Below, one piece after another: positions 4,867-5,285 of a DNA stretch of 5,285 nucleotides; the first letter of the stretch is position 1; each line of letters starts with the position of its first letter. Origin of the DNA: Acidobacteriaceae bacterium (GTDB lineage Bacteria > Acidobacteriota > Terriglobia > Bryobacterales > Bryobacteraceae); contig JAFAZU010000120.1 of NCBI GenBank assembly GCA_019239585.1, forward strand, positions 1-5,285, given 5' to 3'. The position numbers were made by a program, and so were the translations under genes. The notes under the pieces were generated by a model. That model worked only from the letters and a program-made list of their open reading frames with translations. It searched no databases and was not told where the DNA came from.

Positions 4867-5285
4867 GTGTCTGAGGTTCTTCCAAGACTTCGTTTTAATC
4901 TTGATTTCATGCCCTCGCCCGATCCCCAACGGCCTGGGCTTTTTATCCGTGATCCTTACCATTACTCCGACGCGACGTTACTGGTTCCGCCGCCGCTGGT
5001 TCAAGCTCTGGAATGCTTCGATGGGCAACAAACATCAATTGATCTCCGCGCAGAGTTAGTTCGCATTACCGGCGAGATCCAGATCGGTGAACTCGAACAG
5101 CACCTTTTTGAATCTCTCAGCGAAGCTGGCTTTCTCGAAAACGAACGGTATCGCGAGCTGAAAGCGCAGCGGGAAAGGGAGTTTTCGGCCGAGCTGATAC
5201 GGGAACCGGCATTTGCCGGCGCAGCTTACCCGGAGAGCCCGGTTACTTTATCGAACTTGCTGACGTCGCGCGTAGGCGCTCCGCT
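4867..5285 (+). CDS. amrB: AmmeMemoRadiSam system protein B (MEMO family), N-terminal part
   Basis: 139 complete codons are visible; the gene continues beyond the right edge. Residues about 112-122 (REPAFAGAAYP), followed by ESPVTLSNLL, match the start of the MEMO domain, a fold related to class III extradiol dioxygenases and found in human MEMO1. In bacteria and archaea it occurs with an AMMECR1-like protein and a radical SAM enzyme; the function of that trio is poorly understood. Before the MEMO domain lies a segment of about 110 residues: RLRFNLDFMPSPDPQRPG (7-24), GLFIRDPYHYSDATLLVPP (24-42), then VQALECFDGQQTSIDLRAEL and LEQHLFESLSEAGFLEN (about 45-92), which resembles a PqqD-like small winged helix. 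GTG 4867 is chosen because homologous proteins, as I know them, include the NLDFMPSP stretch; ATG 4909 (residue 15) is an internal alternative. The metal/active-site histidines lie outside the window, so they cannot be checked. Confidence 0.85.
   Translation, partial: MSEVLPRLRFNLDFMPSPDPQRPGLFIRDPYHYSDATLLVPPPLVQALECFDGQQTSIDLRAELVRITGEIQIGELEQHLFESLSEAGFLENERYRELKAQREREFSAELIREPAFAGAAYPESPVTLSNLLTSRVGAP

Noticed and set aside
1..5285. CRISPR arrays, insertion sequences, tRNA or rRNA genes, integrase or phage signatures
   Set aside because: No spaced direct repeats, terminal inverted repeats with transposase, cloverleaf candidates or phage-type proteins were seen on reading both strands.

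Overview
The window looks like chromosomal DNA from a member of the Acidobacteriota (Terriglobia-like). This is inferred from moderate GC content, protein style and gene content: an O-antigen ligase-type protein, an Ala/Pro-rich exported protein and an AmmeMemoRadiSam component. No 16S or other taxonomic marker is present, so the assignment is tentative. I see no mobile element, CRISPR array, tRNA or rRNA.

Layout, left to right. (1) Positions 1-1151, minus strand: most of an O-antigen ligase/polymerase-type membrane protein whose C-terminus runs off the left edge. (2) Positions 1228-1632, minus strand: a small VOC (glyoxalase/dioxygenase fold) protein. (3) Positions 1633-1718: a divergent control region with an 18-bp inverted repeat, GTCACAA-N4-TTGTGAC. 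(4) Positions 1719-2168, plus strand: a MarR-family regulator, the obvious candidate to bind that repeat and control itself and the VOC gene. (5) Positions 2165-4398, plus strand: a compact run holding a possible 32-residue ORF that overlaps the marR stop by ATGA, a SixA-type histidine phosphatase, an exported protein of unknown function, and a PHP-domain phosphoesterase of the TrpH/YciV type whose GTG shares one base with the preceding stop. (6) Positions 4399-4458: a short convergent gap with weak hairpins. (7) Positions 4459-4779, minus strand: a small orphan zinc-ribbon-like protein with a very good ribosome binding site. (8) Positions 4867-5285, plus strand: the start of a MEMO-family protein (AmmeMemoRadiSam system protein B), cut by the right edge, apparently leaderless and carrying an N-terminal domain that resembles a PqqD-like winged helix.

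The genes fall into three functional groups: surface polysaccharide assembly (ligase), a self-contained MarR/VOC stress or detoxification switch, and a phosphoesterase cluster (SixA, exported protein, PHP). The most intriguing item is the right-edge MEMO protein. It belongs to a conserved three-part system (AMMECR1-like, MEMO-like, radical SAM) whose biochemical role is still poorly understood, and its N-terminal extension hints at peptide or protein recognition.
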